A DNA stretch of 64,000 bases. It comes from DAIDKA01 sp963708865. Its GTDB lineage: Bacteria > Pseudomonadota > Gammaproteobacteria > Steroidobacterales > Steroidobacteraceae. Every line of letters begins with the position of its first letter. The stretch's first letter is position 1. This document shows positions 1 through 7,026 of the stretch, in pieces. Both the position numbers and the translations under genes were made by a program. The DNA lies in assembly GCA_963708865.1 (NCBI GenBank), contig CAVPUC010000004.1, forward strand, positions 1 to 64,000, written 5' to 3'. The notes under the pieces are model-generated. The model searched no databases. It was not told where the DNA came from and worked only from the letters and a program-made list of their open reading frames with translations.

Positions 1-455
1 CCTGCCGAACCGCCGCGCGCCACTGCGGACCCAGGCGCTCGACCACCGCGGCGGTCGTCATGATCTGCATGGCCTTGGCCTGGCTCGTCATGCGATTGGC
101 CGTGTGGACGGTCGACGCCGAACACGTCCCGGTTCTCCAGCACCACCGGCCCGAAGTGACAGCCGATTCGCAGGGCCACCGGCTGGCCATCGACCTTCAG
201 CTGCGAATGGCGGGAAATCTGCTGCTGCATCTGCGAGGCGGCGTTCAGCGCCTGGTCGGCGCCGGTGAAGGTCGCCATGACCTCATCGCCCATGGTCTTG
301 ATGACGGTGCCCTGGTGCTGTTCCGTCGCGGTTCGCATGACATCGATGCAGATCGCCACCATGTCCCGGGCCCGCAGGTCGCCCATCAGCTCATAGAGCC
401 GTGTAGAACCCACGACATCAGCGAACAGAATGGCCAGCTCGATATCTTTTCCCAT
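1..455 (-). CDS. class III adenylate/guanylate cyclase, partial
   Basis: From an ATG at 455 the minus-strand frame stays open to the window edge, giving about 151 residues of a class III nucleotidyl cyclase domain. The first metal-binding Asp is in LFADVVGSTRL (residue 13) and the second in KTMGDEVMATF (residue 57). RIGCHFGPV and FGVDVHTANRM are further conserved strands. It should make cAMP or cGMP in the cytosol. The catalytic domain is at the very N-terminus, so any further domain lies C-terminal, outside the window. It follows dusA by 33 bases on the same strand. Substrate base specificity cannot be judged from this piece. Confidence 0.9.
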   Translation of the reverse strand, partial: MGKDIELAILFADVVGSTRLYELMGDLRARDMVAICIDVMRTATEQHQGTVIKTMGDEVMATFTGADQALNAASQMQQQISRHSQLKVDGQPVALRIGCHFGPVVLENRDVFGVDRPHGQSHDEPGQGHADHDDRRGGRAPGSAVARGGSA

Positions 456-488
456 GCACCGATTAGACGTGGAGCCGTGCCCAGCTTG

Positions 489-1624
489 TCATAATGCCGC
501 CGCACCGATGGCCGGGATTATACGCAACTGAGGTCTTACCGCTACTTTGCCGCTACCCGCGCGCAGCAGGTCGGCGCCGGCCTGTGGGTCGCGTGCCCCA
601 ACACTCAGCACCCGCCGGTATTCCCGGGCGCCGGGCTCGCCCGCGTACAGCCCCAGCATGTGGCGGGTGATGCTCGGCAAACGCTCACCGCGTGCGAGCT
701 CGCGGGCCGCGTAGTCCGCCATCCGCGCCAAAAGCGCCCGGGGCTCCGGCGCACGGTAGGCCTTATCCGTGCCGAGGGCCGCGTGCAGCTGCCACCAGCA
801 ACCAGGGTCGATGATAGGCCTCGCGGCCCAGCATCACCCCATCGCACCACGACAGCGCCTCGATGCACGTCGTCCGCTTGCCGCAGCCCGCCGTTTAGCG
901 TCACCGATAGACCCGGAAACTCGGCTTTCACCGCCCGCACCACCTCGTACCGCAGCGGCGGCACCTCGCGGTTTTGCTTCGGCGACAGGCCTCCCAGCAC
1001 CGCCTTGCGGGCGTGCACAATGACCGCCGCGGCCCCGGCCGCCTGCACCGCGGCGACAAACTCCCGCAATGCCTCAGCATCGCCCGCCGTGTACTGCGCG
1101 ATGGCGCTGCGTGCTTCGGCAGTATGTCCGGCGACCACACCAATGCGCATTTTGACCGTCACCGGAACGCGCACCACCGCCTTCATCGCCGCCACACAAT
1201 CTGCCACGCGTTGCGGTTCCAACATCAAGCAGGCACCGAAGGCGCCGCTGTGTACGCGATCACTGGGACAGCCGCAGTTCAGGTTGATTTCGTCGTAGCC
1301 AAATTCGGCGCCGATGCGCGCAGCGGTCGCCAGATCCTGCGGCTCACTGCCGCCCAGCTGCAGCGCGAGCGGGTGTTCCGCGGCATCGTAAGCCAGCAAC
1401 CGCTCGCGATTGCCGCGCAGAATGGCGGCCGCCGTGATCATCTCGGTGTAGAGCAGAACATCGGGCGAGAAGCCACGCAGGAAGTATCGGCAGTGCCGGT
1501 CGGTCCAATCCATCATGGGAGCGACTGACACCCTTCGATTGAGCTTTTCTCGGGAAAAATCGGCAGAAACGCCTGGTTGTGTAGGCATTTGCGACTCAGG
1601 CGTTTCTGCGGGATTTATGGGCAT
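489..1624 (-). CDS. dusA: tRNA-dihydrouridine synthase A, two frameshifts
   Basis: DusA reduces uridines of the tRNA D-loop to dihydrouridine using FMN and NADPH. Visible family motifs are SVAPMMDWTD at the N-terminus, LQLGGSEPQDL, EINLNCGCPSDRV with the catalytic Cys, MRIGV, VHARKAVLGGLSPKQNR and LNGGL, then ITRHMLGLYAGEPGAR near the C-terminus. The frame breaks twice, near 855-862 and 776-792; dropping one base at each restores HRGLSWCDGVMLGREAYHRPW and the tail to the stop at 489. The ATG at 1624 or the one at 1588 may be used. Both lie in DNA contributed by the integrated element, so island insertion rebuilt the 5' end and promoter of dusA. The shifts may be sequence errors. Confidence 0.9.
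1504..1528. repeat. dusA att core, copy A
   Basis: This 25-base stretch contains CCATCATGGGAGCGAC and encodes, on the minus strand, the VAPMMDW segment of DusA. It is repeated exactly at 2674-2698 and 4335-4359, and with a one-base deletion plus one substitution at 8690-8713. The dusA 5' end is an established integration site for DusA-associated integrases, which makes this the chromosome-element junction. Confidence 0.85.
1563..1609. repeat. 13-bp inverted repeat beside the dusA start
   Basis: GCAGAAACGCCTG at 1563-1575 is perfectly inverted at 1597-1609 around a 21-base loop. It lies inside the first dusA codons if translation begins at 1624. The diverged copy at about 14.19 kb keeps the stem (GGAACGCC/GGCGTTTC), and copy B has a different hairpin (2735-2762) at the same place. 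It could be an integrase or excisionase binding site, or a hairpin in the dusA leader. Confidence 0.6.
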
Positions 1625-1648
1625 TCCGGGGAGTTTACGGGTTGCAGA

Positions 1649-1665
1649 GGCGACGTAAAGGCGAC
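1649..1665. repeat. paired arm-type repeat (GGCGAC), left end of island 1
   Basis: GGCGAC-GTAAA-GGCGAC, an 11-base period, starts 121 bases after the end of att copy A. The identical spacing is seen after copy B. Inverted copies (GTCGCC) follow at 1677-1682 and 1689-1694. Likely integrase arm-binding sites. Confidence 0.6.
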
Positions 1666-1694
1666 AAGAATGTCATGTCGCCTCCAAGGTCGCC

Positions 1695-1775
1695 ATGCCC
1701 TACATCAAGGTCCGCAAACAATCGAACGGTTCCACCCGCTATACAGCGATCGTTCGTCTGCGCAGTGGAAAGGGA
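1695..1775 (+). pseudogene. tyrosine integrase N-terminal fragment, island 1
   Basis: The first 27 codons (MPYIKVRKQSNGSTRYTAIV onward) match the N-terminus of the integrase fragment at 2867 (MATIRARKQSDGSTRYTAIV). Basic start, GSTRYTA and VRLRSGK are typical of the arm-binding domain of DusA-associated integrases. The similarity ends after RSGKG and the catalytic domain is absent. It sits just inside att copy A and reads away from dusA, the usual placement. Confidence 0.65.
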
Positions 1776-1785
1776 AAGTCAGATT

Positions 1786-1947
1786 TGCCTCTATATCGAG
1801 CGCGACAAGGATTACGTCGCCGCGAACCGGGTACTCATTGCTCTCGGAGCGGATGTAGAAAAACCTATTCCGTTGTGGAGAGTCGTAGCTTTCGCGGTAA
1901 TCGTTGTAGCCGCCTCGATCTGGCTCGTTCTGAAAATGGACATGTGA
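1786..1947 (+). pseudogene. possible remnant with C-terminal membrane helix
   Basis: A frame ends here with YIERDKDYVAANRVLIALGAD, then a charged turn and one hydrophobic helix (VVAFAVIVVAASIWLVL) before the stop at 1947. It looks like the 3' end of a small membrane protein joined to the integrase fragment, but no own start with a ribosome site is seen. Family not recognised. Confidence 0.25.
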
Positions 1948-2019
1948 AGACTATCGAGTTACCGGACCAGTTCCACGGGGGCAACAGCCAGAATTCTCGG
2001 TGCTATGCCACCCGGTGCG

Positions 2020-2313
2020 CTACGTTCTCAAAGCCCGTCGCACTCGCGAGGGGCGGCTACGACAGTCCAAGACACGCCACACCGTGCAAACGTCGGCGTT
2101 GACCTTGTAATAAATCGCATAGGGAAACTATCGGGCCAGCATCCGATGAAATCCCCAGACTTGTGCATGGATACCGGCGTGCGAAGCGAGCGAATCGATA
2201 TCCACGAAAAGCGAGTCAAGGAAGTAGTCGCCGACCTCATCGCCGTGTTGCGCGTAGAAGGCCCTGCCCCGATCAAGGTCCTCGAATGCGGATTTCAGGA
2301 TCCGCAGCTGCAT
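2020..2313 (-). pseudogene. RelE/ParE-type toxin with internal stop
   Basis: From the ATG at 2313 the frame reads MQLRILKSAFEDLDRGRAF, a plasmid-stabilisation (RelE/ParE superfamily) N-terminus. It passes FHRMLAR, meets TAG at 2128-2130, and continues in the same frame with FPYAIYYKVNADV and VWRVLDCR, the normal C-terminal strands, to a stop at 2020. The stop replaces one residue just before FPYAIYY, a conserved position. The start overlaps the last bases of the upstream antitoxin, as in intact modules. The toxin is therefore inactive, or the stop is a sequence error. Confidence 0.75.
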
Positions 2314-2317
2314 CGAT

Positions 2318-2533
2318 CTATCTGCGGAGATCGCGCTTTGCCGTCGCCCAGTCCATTGACTCCTCTGCGCCCGCATCGAAGCGTTGTTGAGTTTCTTTCA
2401 GCTCGTGCTCATGCCAGGCGGGTGACTCGTAGCGGTCACCCTCGCGCGTAATGGCGTCCCACAACTCCTCCAAAGCGCGGAGCTTTTCTTCCCAGGACAT
2501 CTGATCAATGGCGGTCGTGCTCATGATCTGCAA
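2318..2533 (-). CDS. addiction-module antitoxin (PF09720-like)
   Basis: This 71-residue protein contains DQMSWEEKLRALEELWDAI and ESPAWHEHELKE, then WATAKRDLRR. That is the pattern of the short 'putative addiction module component' family (Unstab_antitox). It pairs with the RelE-like toxin read immediately downstream, which it would bind and neutralise. Starts at 2533 or the inner ATG at 2524 are both possible. The antitoxin is intact while its toxin carries a stop codon. Confidence 0.75.
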   Translation of the reverse strand: MQIMSTTAIDQMSWEEKLRALEELWDAITREGDRYESPAWHEHELKETQQRFDAGAEESMDWATAKRDLRR

Positions 2534-2599
2534 AGCCTACTCGTCACCGGCCCCGCGGGCAAACGAGGCTCGGACCGAATCGCGGCTTGTGGAAGGCGA

Positions 2600-2616
2600 G
2601 GCGACATATAGGCGAC
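2600..2616. repeat. paired arm-type repeat (GGCGAC), right end of island 1
   Basis: GGCGAC-ATATA-GGCGAC ends exactly 58 bases before att copy B. The same 58-base spacing occurs before copies C and D. The hexamer equals that at the left end of island 1. Confidence 0.6.
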
Positions 2617-2673
2617 AAGACATTTTCGCCTCTCCCAAGTTTATGATTTTATTGGTCAGATTGAATTCGTCCG

Positions 2674-2698
2674 TCCAATCCATCATGGGAGCGACTGA
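2674..2698. repeat. dusA att core, copy B
   Basis: Identical over 25 bases to copy A. Flanking similarity to copy A continues (CTCGGGAAAAATCGG, GGGATTTATGGGCATTC) up to the next arm repeat. On the minus strand it still encodes MPINPAET and SVAPMMDWTD, a displaced duplicate of the DusA N-terminus. Confidence 0.85.
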
Positions 2699-2818
2699 AA
2701 TCCGGCGATCAAGTTTTTCTCGGGAAAAATCGGTAGAAATGCCTATTTCTATAGGCTTTTCTGTTCTGCGAGTTTCTGCGGGATTTATGGGCATTCTGGG
2801 GCGTTCTTGGGTTGCGGA

Positions 2819-2835
2819 GGAGTCATATAGGAGTC
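2819..2835. repeat. paired arm-type repeat (GGAGTC), left end of island 2
   Basis: GGAGTC-ATATA-GGAGTC begins 121 bases after att copy B, the same distance as after copy A. Both half-repeats changed in the same way relative to island 1. Confidence 0.6.
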
Positions 2836-2866
2836 AAGAATACCTTGCCTCCTCCAGGAACTCAGC

Positions 2867-3097
2867 ATGGCGACCATAAGAGCGAGAAAGCAGTCCGACG
2901 GATCGACGCGCTATACCGCTATTGTTCGCGTTCGAAGCGGCAAGGCAATCGTTTACCGCGAATACAAAACCTTCGCGCTGCGCACCGCGGCAGCCAGCTG
3001 GGCAAAGCACCGAGACGTAGCGCTTGAACAGACGGAATCGAACTCGGACCATTCGTTCCTACCAGACCGAATAGTTACGACACTCAGATCCGCTTAG
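2867..3097 (+). pseudogene. tyrosine integrase N-terminal fragment, island 2
   Basis: MATIRARKQSDGSTRYTAIV, then VYREYKTFALRTAAASWAKH, is the arm-binding N-terminus of a DusA-associated tyrosine recombinase (AP2-like fold). Similarity stops near residue 58 (ALEQTES) and the frame ends at 3097. The ATG follows the arm repeats by about 30 bases. The core-binding domain and the catalytic Tyr are missing. Confidence 0.75.
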
Positions 3098-3225
3098 TAC
3101 AGCCCAGATCCGGGGTGTCCGAGCACAAAAGGAGTACTGTGATTCCGGCCGGCGATTCGCGCCGACTCCGCGCAGAGCCTCGTATATACAGGAATGCAAA
3201 TACGCCAATACGTGGGAAGATTTGA

Positions 3226-3294
3226 TCATCGATGTAGCACGGCCCTACCCTGATCAAGGTCCCCGAATGCGGATTTCAGTATCCGCAGCGGCAT
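3226..3294 (-). pseudogene. RelE/ParE toxin 5' fragment
   Basis: From an ATG at 3294 the frame reads MPLRILKSAFGDLDQGRAV, nearly identical to the start of the island 1 toxin at 2313, then stops after 22 codons. The matching DNA (about 50 bases around GAATGCGGATTTCAG) is duplicated between 2267-2317 and 3243-3294. It is a scar of a second copy of that toxin, abutting the integrase piece on the other strand. Confidence 0.6.
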
Positions 3295-3295
3295 C

Positions 3296-3523
3296 AAGCT
3301 GGCGATCATGGACTTCGCCATCGCCTCGGCGCGGCGACAGGCGGAGATCACGCGTCTTGAATGGATCGACAACGACGAAATCGGTCGGACCGGGGTCGTG
3401 CGGGATGCGAAGCATCCGCGGCACAAGGAAGGCAATCACCGGCGGTTCAAGTACACCCCCGAGGCCTGGGCGATCGCTCGAGATCATTCCCAAGAGCATC
3501 AATCAATCTGCCGGCGCCGGTAA
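3296..3523 (+). pseudogene. tyrosine integrase catalytic-domain fragment
   Basis: The frame LAIMDFAIASARRQAEITRL, then EWIDNDEIGRTGVVRDAKHP and HRRFKYTPEAWAIA, is the start of a tyrosine-recombinase catalytic domain. It contains the box I Arg (SARRQAEITRL) and the beta-hairpin Lys (RDAKHPRHKEGN). It is broken near 3478-3482, where a gene read from the other strand begins, so the His-x-x-Arg and Tyr motifs are absent. Confidence 0.7.
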
Positions 3524-3638
3524 TCTTAAAGCGTCGCATTCCCGGGTCCGGAAATGACTTCGTCTGGAAGCCTCCCGTGGTGCCTTTGTAACCGTCGGGC
3601 AAGGGTGCATCACAGTGGATTTCGTCGTACATGCCCAT
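3447..3638 (-). pseudogene. truncated hypothetical protein (MGMYDEIHC type)
   Basis: The frame starts MGMYDEIHCDAPLPDGY and goes on with FQTKSFPDPGMRRFKIT and GRLIDALGNDLE. This resembles a small protein of unknown function common in phages and islands. After about residue 52 it runs into the antisense of the integrase fragment, so its 3' end was replaced in a deletion. No function is known. Confidence 0.45.
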
Positions 3639-3655
3639 CGAGAGGCCGCCTTGGG

Positions 3656-3985
3656 TTAGTCTGCCAAGCCCATAACAAACGCTATGGCGATGTTGAGCCG
3701 GACGATATCTTTCTCGTCAAGCTGGCCGACCCGGCGCCCGATGCGTTCGCGCCGAATCGTGACCGGCTTGTCAGCCATCACTTGCGATCTCACACGCAAC
3801 CCGTTGCTGGCAGTTGGTTCGATCGTCACCCGAAAATCAGCGGCGTCGCTGCGTTCCGACGTCATCTGACACACCACTACCGAAGCATGGGTGGCAGGCA
3901 GCGCATCCGTCTGCACGATCACCGCTGGTCTTGGCTTGCCGTAATCTCCAGTTGCCGCAACCGTTACGACATCCCCGCGGTTCAT
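3656..3985 (-). CDS. MazF/PemK-family toxin
   Basis: This 109-residue protein begins MNRGDVVTVAATGDYGKPRPAVIV and carries VVVCQMTSE, then GLRVRSQVMADK and RRVGQLDE. These are the SH3-like beta-barrel and the conserved GDYGKPRP and SQV-D segments of MazF/PemK/CcdB-fold toxins. These cleave mRNA at short sequences or inhibit gyrase; MazF-type RNase is most likely here. It overlaps its antitoxin gene by ATGA, so the two are translationally coupled. Confidence 0.85.
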   Translation of the reverse strand: MNRGDVVTVAATGDYGKPRPAVIVQTDALPATHASVVVCQMTSERSDAADFRVTIEPTASNGLRVRSQVMADKPVTIRRERIGRRVGQLDEKDIVRLNIAIAFVMGLAD

Positions 3986-4185
3986 TGTCCGTCAAATACC
4001 GAGACCGCCTCAATCCAACTGAGGGCGTCCAGCTCCCGCGACCGCTCCAGGCCCGCCACTTGCTTCGCGACACGTCTGCGGACTGACTTAGAGCGCGCAT
4101 CGGGAACGACTAGGCGCAGCTCGCGCAGGCCGCGGGCACTGCGACGCTCACGCATGGCCTTCATTCGTGCGGCAGGCAATGCCAT
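3982..4185 (-). CDS. MazE-like antitoxin (DUF3018 type)
   Basis: This 67-residue protein reads MKAMRERRSARGLRELRLVV, then PDARSKSVRRRVAKQVAGL and ELDALSWIEAV. It matches the short antitoxin family (DUF3018-like) encoded before MazF/PemK toxins: a DNA-binding N-terminus and a toxin-binding C-terminal helix. It overlaps the toxin start by four bases. A palindromic operator lies 14 bases upstream. Confidence 0.75.
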   Translation of the reverse strand: MALPAARMKAMRERRSARGLRELRLVVPDARSKSVRRRVAKQVAGLERSRELDALSWIEAVSVFDGQ

Positions 4186-4198
4186 AACAACCTCCAGT

Positions 4199-4221
4199 GT
4201 AACGCGTTACAGCGTAACGCG
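4199..4221. promoter_or_regulatory. palindromic operator of the MazEF-like module
   Basis: GTAACGCGTTAC at 4199-4210 is a perfect 12-bp palindrome. A further half-site GTAACGCG follows at 4214-4221. It lies 14 bases upstream of the antitoxin ATG at 4185, where autorepression by the antitoxin-toxin complex is expected. Confidence 0.65.
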
Positions 4222-4260
4222 CTCTCCAAGCAAGTTCGAGACCGATAGATTGATACTTGA

Positions 4261-4277
4261 GGAGACATAAAGGAGAC
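4261..4277. repeat. paired arm-type repeat (GGAGAC), right end of island 2
   Basis: GGAGAC-ATAAA-GGAGAC ends 58 bases before att copy C, the same spacing as at copies B and D. Confidence 0.6.
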
Positions 4278-4334
4278 CAGCCGGATTCGGCGCTCCCAAG
4301 TTTATGGTTTCATTAGTCGCATTGGCTTGGTCGA

Positions 4335-4359
4335 TCCAATCCATCATGGGAGCGACTGA
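4335..4359. repeat. dusA att core, copy C
   Basis: Identical over 25 bases to copies A and B; the following segment (CGAAAAATCGGCAGAAACGCC) also matches copy A closely. Confidence 0.85.
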
Positions 4360-4420
4360 CACCCTGCGATCGAGTTTTCCCGCGAAAAATCGGCAGAAAC
4401 GCCTCGTCCATCGGTAAGCC

Positions 4421-4663
4421 AAGACCTTACGCTTCGTTCTGCGGCGCGCCGTCTTGGGCCAAACACCGAGAGGTAGAGCTGGAAAATCACGCGGTACCGG
4501 GGCGCAAGAAGCTCGAGCCTATAAGGCTGCCAACGCTCATACGTTGGTACAACGAGACCTTTGAGACCATCTCGGCGTGGCAGCGCAGCAAGCAAAGCCA
4601 TCTTGAGTTCCTTGAGCGCCATGCGCTGCGGCCTGGAACAGACGGTCAAATCGACCGAATATT
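4421..4663 (+). pseudogene. tyrosine integrase remnant, island 3
   Basis: After a region alignable to KTFALRTAAAS of the island 2 integrase, the frame reads WAKHREVELEN and LIRWYNETFETISAWQRSKQ, then SHLEFLERHALRPG. This is the end of the arm-binding domain and the core-binding SAM-like domain of a DusA-type integrase. It is out of frame just before WAKHR and ends by running into the 3' end of arsH. Start codon, arm repeats and catalytic domain are gone. Confidence 0.7.
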
Positions 4664-5413
4664 GATCCGCTTCGCGAGCTGCTCGGCGCTTTCTCGCCGC
4701 TCGCTATATCGATCCACCAAGTAGGGCGCAACATCGCGGGTCAAGAGTGTGAATTTAACCAGTTCTTCCATTACATCGACGACACGTTCGTAGTACGGCG
4801 ACGGCTTCATGCGACCCGCCTCATCGAATTCACAGAAGGCTTTTGCGACGGAGGACTGATTAGGGATCGTGATCATCCGCATCCAGCGGCCGAGTATGCG
4901 CAGTTGATTCACCGCATTGAAAGACTGTGAGCCGCCGCAGACCTCCATGACGGCCAGTGTCTTGCCCTGCGTTGGCCGCACCGACCCGATGGCCAGCGGG
5001 ATCCAATCGATCTGCGCCTTCATGATCCCGGTCATTGCGCCGTGGCGCTCCGGCGAGCACCAAACCATGCCGTCGGACCATTCGGCCGATTCATGTAATT
5101 CCTTAACCTTCGGATGAGTGGCGGGGGCGCTATCGGGAAGCGGTAACCCAAGAGGATCGAAAACTCTCGTCTCGGCTCCCATCGCGACAAGCAGTCGCTG
5201 CGCCTCGAGCGTCAGGAGCTTGCTATACGAACGCTCTCTCAGGGAGCCATAAAGGAGCAAGAAACGCGGTGCATGCGTAGATGTTGCTGCGTGGTCAAAT
5301 CCCGCATTGCGCGGCCGGTCAAAGAGCTCTGAGGCAACATTGGGCAGATCAGCCAGAATTTGCGACACGTCGACCTTCAGAATCAATGAGGGGCTCTCCG
5401 TCCTCCTTGGCAA
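4646..5413 (-). CDS. arsH: ArsH NADPH-dependent FMN reductase
   Basis: ArsH is a flavoprotein that oxidises trivalent organoarsenicals such as methylarsenite and reduces quinones. The flavodoxin-like core shows LLYGSLRERSYSKLL for FMN phosphate, WCSPERHGAMTGIMKAQIDW, QGKTLAVMEVCGGSQSFNAV and LGRWMRMITIPNQSS, all hallmark ArsH segments. At 255 residues it is slightly longer than usual. The start at 5413 overlaps arsC by 65 bases, and a later start before NVASELFDRP would give the standard length. It is the last gene of the ars operon. Confidence 0.93.
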   Translation of the reverse strand: MPRRTESPSLILKVDVSQILADLPNVASELFDRPRNAGFDHAATSTHAPRFLLLYGSLRERSYSKLLTLEAQRLLVAMGAETRVFDPLGLPLPDSAPATHPKVKELHESAEWSDGMVWCSPERHGAMTGIMKAQIDWIPLAIGSVRPTQGKTLAVMEVCGGSQSFNAVNQLRILGRWMRMITIPNQSSVAKAFCEFDEAGRMKPSPYYERVVDVMEELVKFTLLTRDVAPYLVDRYSERRESAEQLAKRINIRSI

Positions 5414-5796
5414 ACGGTCCCTTTTGAGGCAACGGAAGAATGTCGAGGACTGTCTCTGATGGGCGGCAGAGTCTCACGCCCCAAGGCGTGACCACGATTG
5501 GACGGTTGATCAAAATAGGAAACTTCAACATCTGCTCAATGAGCTGCGCATCCGTCCAAGTCGGGTCGCCCAACTTGAGCTGCCCATAAGGCGTTCCCTT
5601 CTCCCGAAGCAGGTTGCGGGCTCGAATCCCCATACGCGCGATCAAGGATTCGAGCGTCGCACGATCAGGTGGCTCTTTTCAGGTATTCGACGATCGTTGG
5701 CTCGATGCCGGCGTTGCGTATCAACGCAAGCGTGTTGCGAGAGGTGCCGCATGCCGGATTGTGATAAATCGTAACCGACCGAGGTGGCTCAGCCAT
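5349..5796 (-). CDS. arsC: arsenate reductase, glutaredoxin type, one frameshift
   Basis: ArsC of the Spx/ArsC fold reduces arsenate to arsenite with glutathione and glutaredoxin. From the ATG at 5796 the frame reads SVTIYHNPACGTSRNTLALI, with the catalytic Cys at residue 16, and continues to EYLKR. One extra base near 5671-5676 then shifts the frame. The rest (ATLESLIARMGIRARNLLR, then FPILINRPIVVTPWGVRLCR) runs to the stop at 5349. RPIV and VRLCRP hold the substrate-binding arginines. It overlaps the aqpS end by eight bases. Without the shift it would be a normal 148-residue ArsC. Confidence 0.88.
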
Positions 5797-6532
5797 TCAA
5801 AACCTCGGCTTTCGGTCCCGGACCTGGCTTGGGCGTGCGGCTGGTTTCTGAAGGTAGGCCGATAGTTCTCTTGCCGGGGAACAGCACGCCTGAAAACGCC
5901 AGGGCGGCGATCGCCCCAACGAATTGCGCGACAATAAAAGCCGGCGCGTCCTGGGGTCGAATTCCGGAGAACGTATCGCTTAGTGAACGCGCGATAGTAA
6001 TCGCCGGATTGGCAAACGATGTGGACGCGGTAAACCAATATGCGGCACCGATCCAGGCAGCGACCATCCACGGAGCGTCCTGGGGCCGTCGGTGGCCCAG
6101 GACGACCAGCAGGAGACCGAAGGTTGCCACGCCCTCCGCAAGCCACTGGGCCGCTCCGCTTCGAATGTGAGTGGAAAGTTGCCAGACGGGCAGCTCAAAC
6201 ATGGCGTGTGCAAGCAGTGCCCCGGCGCAGCAGCCGATCACTTGGGTGATCACGTAGGCTCCGGCATCTTGCCAGCGCAGGCGGCCCCGAAGAGCCTCCA
6301 CCACCGACACTGCGGGATTGAAGTGCGCTCCACTCACCGGACCCAAAAGGGCGATCAGGGCTGCGAGCACGGCAACGGTCGCCCCGGTATTGGCCAGGAG
6401 CGCGACGCCAAGGTTGCCGCCGCTAAGGCGTTGCGCCATGATGCCGGACCCCACAACGGTCGCGGTCAGCAATATCGAACCGAGAGCTTCCCCTGCAAGT
6501 CGTCGGGACATTGGTTGGGCATAGGCACTCAT
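5789..6532 (-). CDS. aqpS: AqpS-type aquaglyceroporin (arsenite channel)
   Basis: This 247-residue MIP-family channel has six membrane helices and the two pore motifs as HFNPAVS and FANPAITIAR. It begins MSAYAQPMSRRLAGEALG at 6532, overlapping arsC by ATGA. A longer frame upstream only reads through arsC. In ars operons without ArsB/Acr3, AqpS is known (Sinorhizobium meliloti) to let arsenite flow out down its gradient after reduction of arsenate. Here it is the only transport gene in the operon, which supports that role. Confidence 0.88.
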   Translation of the reverse strand: MSAYAQPMSRRLAGEALGSILLTATVVGSGIMAQRLSGGNLGVALLANTGATVAVLAALIALLGPVSGAHFNPAVSVVEALRGRLRWQDAGAYVITQVIGCCAGALLAHAMFELPVWQLSTHIRSGAAQWLAEGVATFGLLLVVLGHRRPQDAPWMVAAWIGAAYWFTASTSFANPAITIARSLSDTFSGIRPQDAPAFIVAQFVGAIAALAFSGVLFPGKRTIGLPSETSRTPKPGPGPKAEVLNG

Positions 6533-7026
6533 GGACCTTTGCCGATCTCGCGCACCTTGTTGCCCAGGGCAAGCCGGTCGAGCGTCGCCAACGGTAGGGA
6601 CATAAACAGATCGATTCGTCGCCCTAGTATGCGGAAGGCCTCCCGAAACGCGTTCACCTTGTCTACGTCCGTGCCCTCGACGGCAGCCGGATCGGGCTGG
6701 CCCCAATGGGCGGTCATCGGTTGCCCCGGCCAAATCGGACACACTTCGCCCGCGGCGTTGTCGCAGACGGTGAAAACAAAGTCCAAGGGCGGCGCTCCGG
6801 GCTGCGCAAATTCATCCCAGGCCTTGCTTCGCAGCCCCGCGGTGGGAAGAGCTGCGCGTTCGAGCAAGGCCAATGCGAGGGGATGAACGGCTCCTTTGGG
6901 ATGGCTGCCGGCGCTGAAGGCTTGGAAGCGGCCTTTACCCCGATCGTTGAGAATCGCCTCGGCCAAAATACTGCGCGCAGAATTGCCCGTGCACAAAAAC
7001 AATACGTTGAAGGGCCGATCAATCAT
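6529..7026 (-). CDS. arsC: arsenate reductase, low-MW phosphatase (thioredoxin) type
   Basis: This second, unrelated arsenate reductase belongs to the LMW protein-tyrosine-phosphatase fold. The P-loop is LFLCTGNSARS, with Cys12 and Arg18 when started at MIDRPFN (7026). VFTVCDNAAGEVCPIWPG carries the further cysteines that relay the disulfide, and HWGQPDPA has the general-acid Asp. About 165 residues. It overlaps arsN2 upstream and aqpS downstream by ATGA, so it is coupled within the operon. Confidence 0.9.
   Translation of the reverse strand: MIDRPFNVLFLCTGNSARSILAEAILNDRGKGRFQAFSAGSHPKGAVHPLALALLERAALPTAGLRSKAWDEFAQPGAPPLDFVFTVCDNAAGEVCPIWPGQPMTAHWGQPDPAAVEGTDVDKVNAFREAFRILGRRIDLFMSLPLATLDRLALGNKVREIGKGP

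Larger units (their letters stand above)
1504..2698. mobile_element. dusA island 1 (degenerate)
   Basis: This interval is bounded by two identical 25-base att copies (1504-1528 and 2674-2698). Just inside are matching GGCGAC-N5-GGCGAC arm repeats at both ends (1649 and 2600). It contains an integrase N-terminal fragment and a RelE-type toxin-antitoxin pair. Both ends carrying the same hexamer argues that they belonged to one element. With no complete integrase it cannot move by itself. Confidence 0.75.
2674..4359. mobile_element. dusA island 2 (degenerate)
   Basis: This interval lies between identical att copies B and C. It holds an integrase N-terminal piece, a toxin fragment, an integrase catalytic-domain piece, a truncated hypothetical gene and a MazEF-like pair. 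The order shows internal deletions that removed the middle of the integrase. Confidence 0.7.

Noticed and set aside
489..1624. Programmed ribosomal frameshifting as explanation for the +1 shifts
   Set aside because: No shared slippery sequence or stop-codon context at the sites, up to three per gene, and unrelated gene families; sequence error or decay is simpler.
1642..1785. Plus-strand frame upstream of YIERDKD as part of one 101-residue protein
   Set aside because: The first two thirds is the integrase start in another frame; only the last part looks protein-like.
5237..5265. GGAGCCATAAAGGAGCAAG resembles the island arm repeats
   Set aside because: It encodes the strongly conserved LLYGSLRERS segment of ArsH, and the two halves and their distance to any att core do not fit; similarity is by chance.
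6533..6742. 70-residue N-terminal extension of the aquaglyceroporin
   Set aside because: Overlaps arsC in another frame and has no membrane or signal features; the ATG at 6532 shows the usual ATGA coupling.
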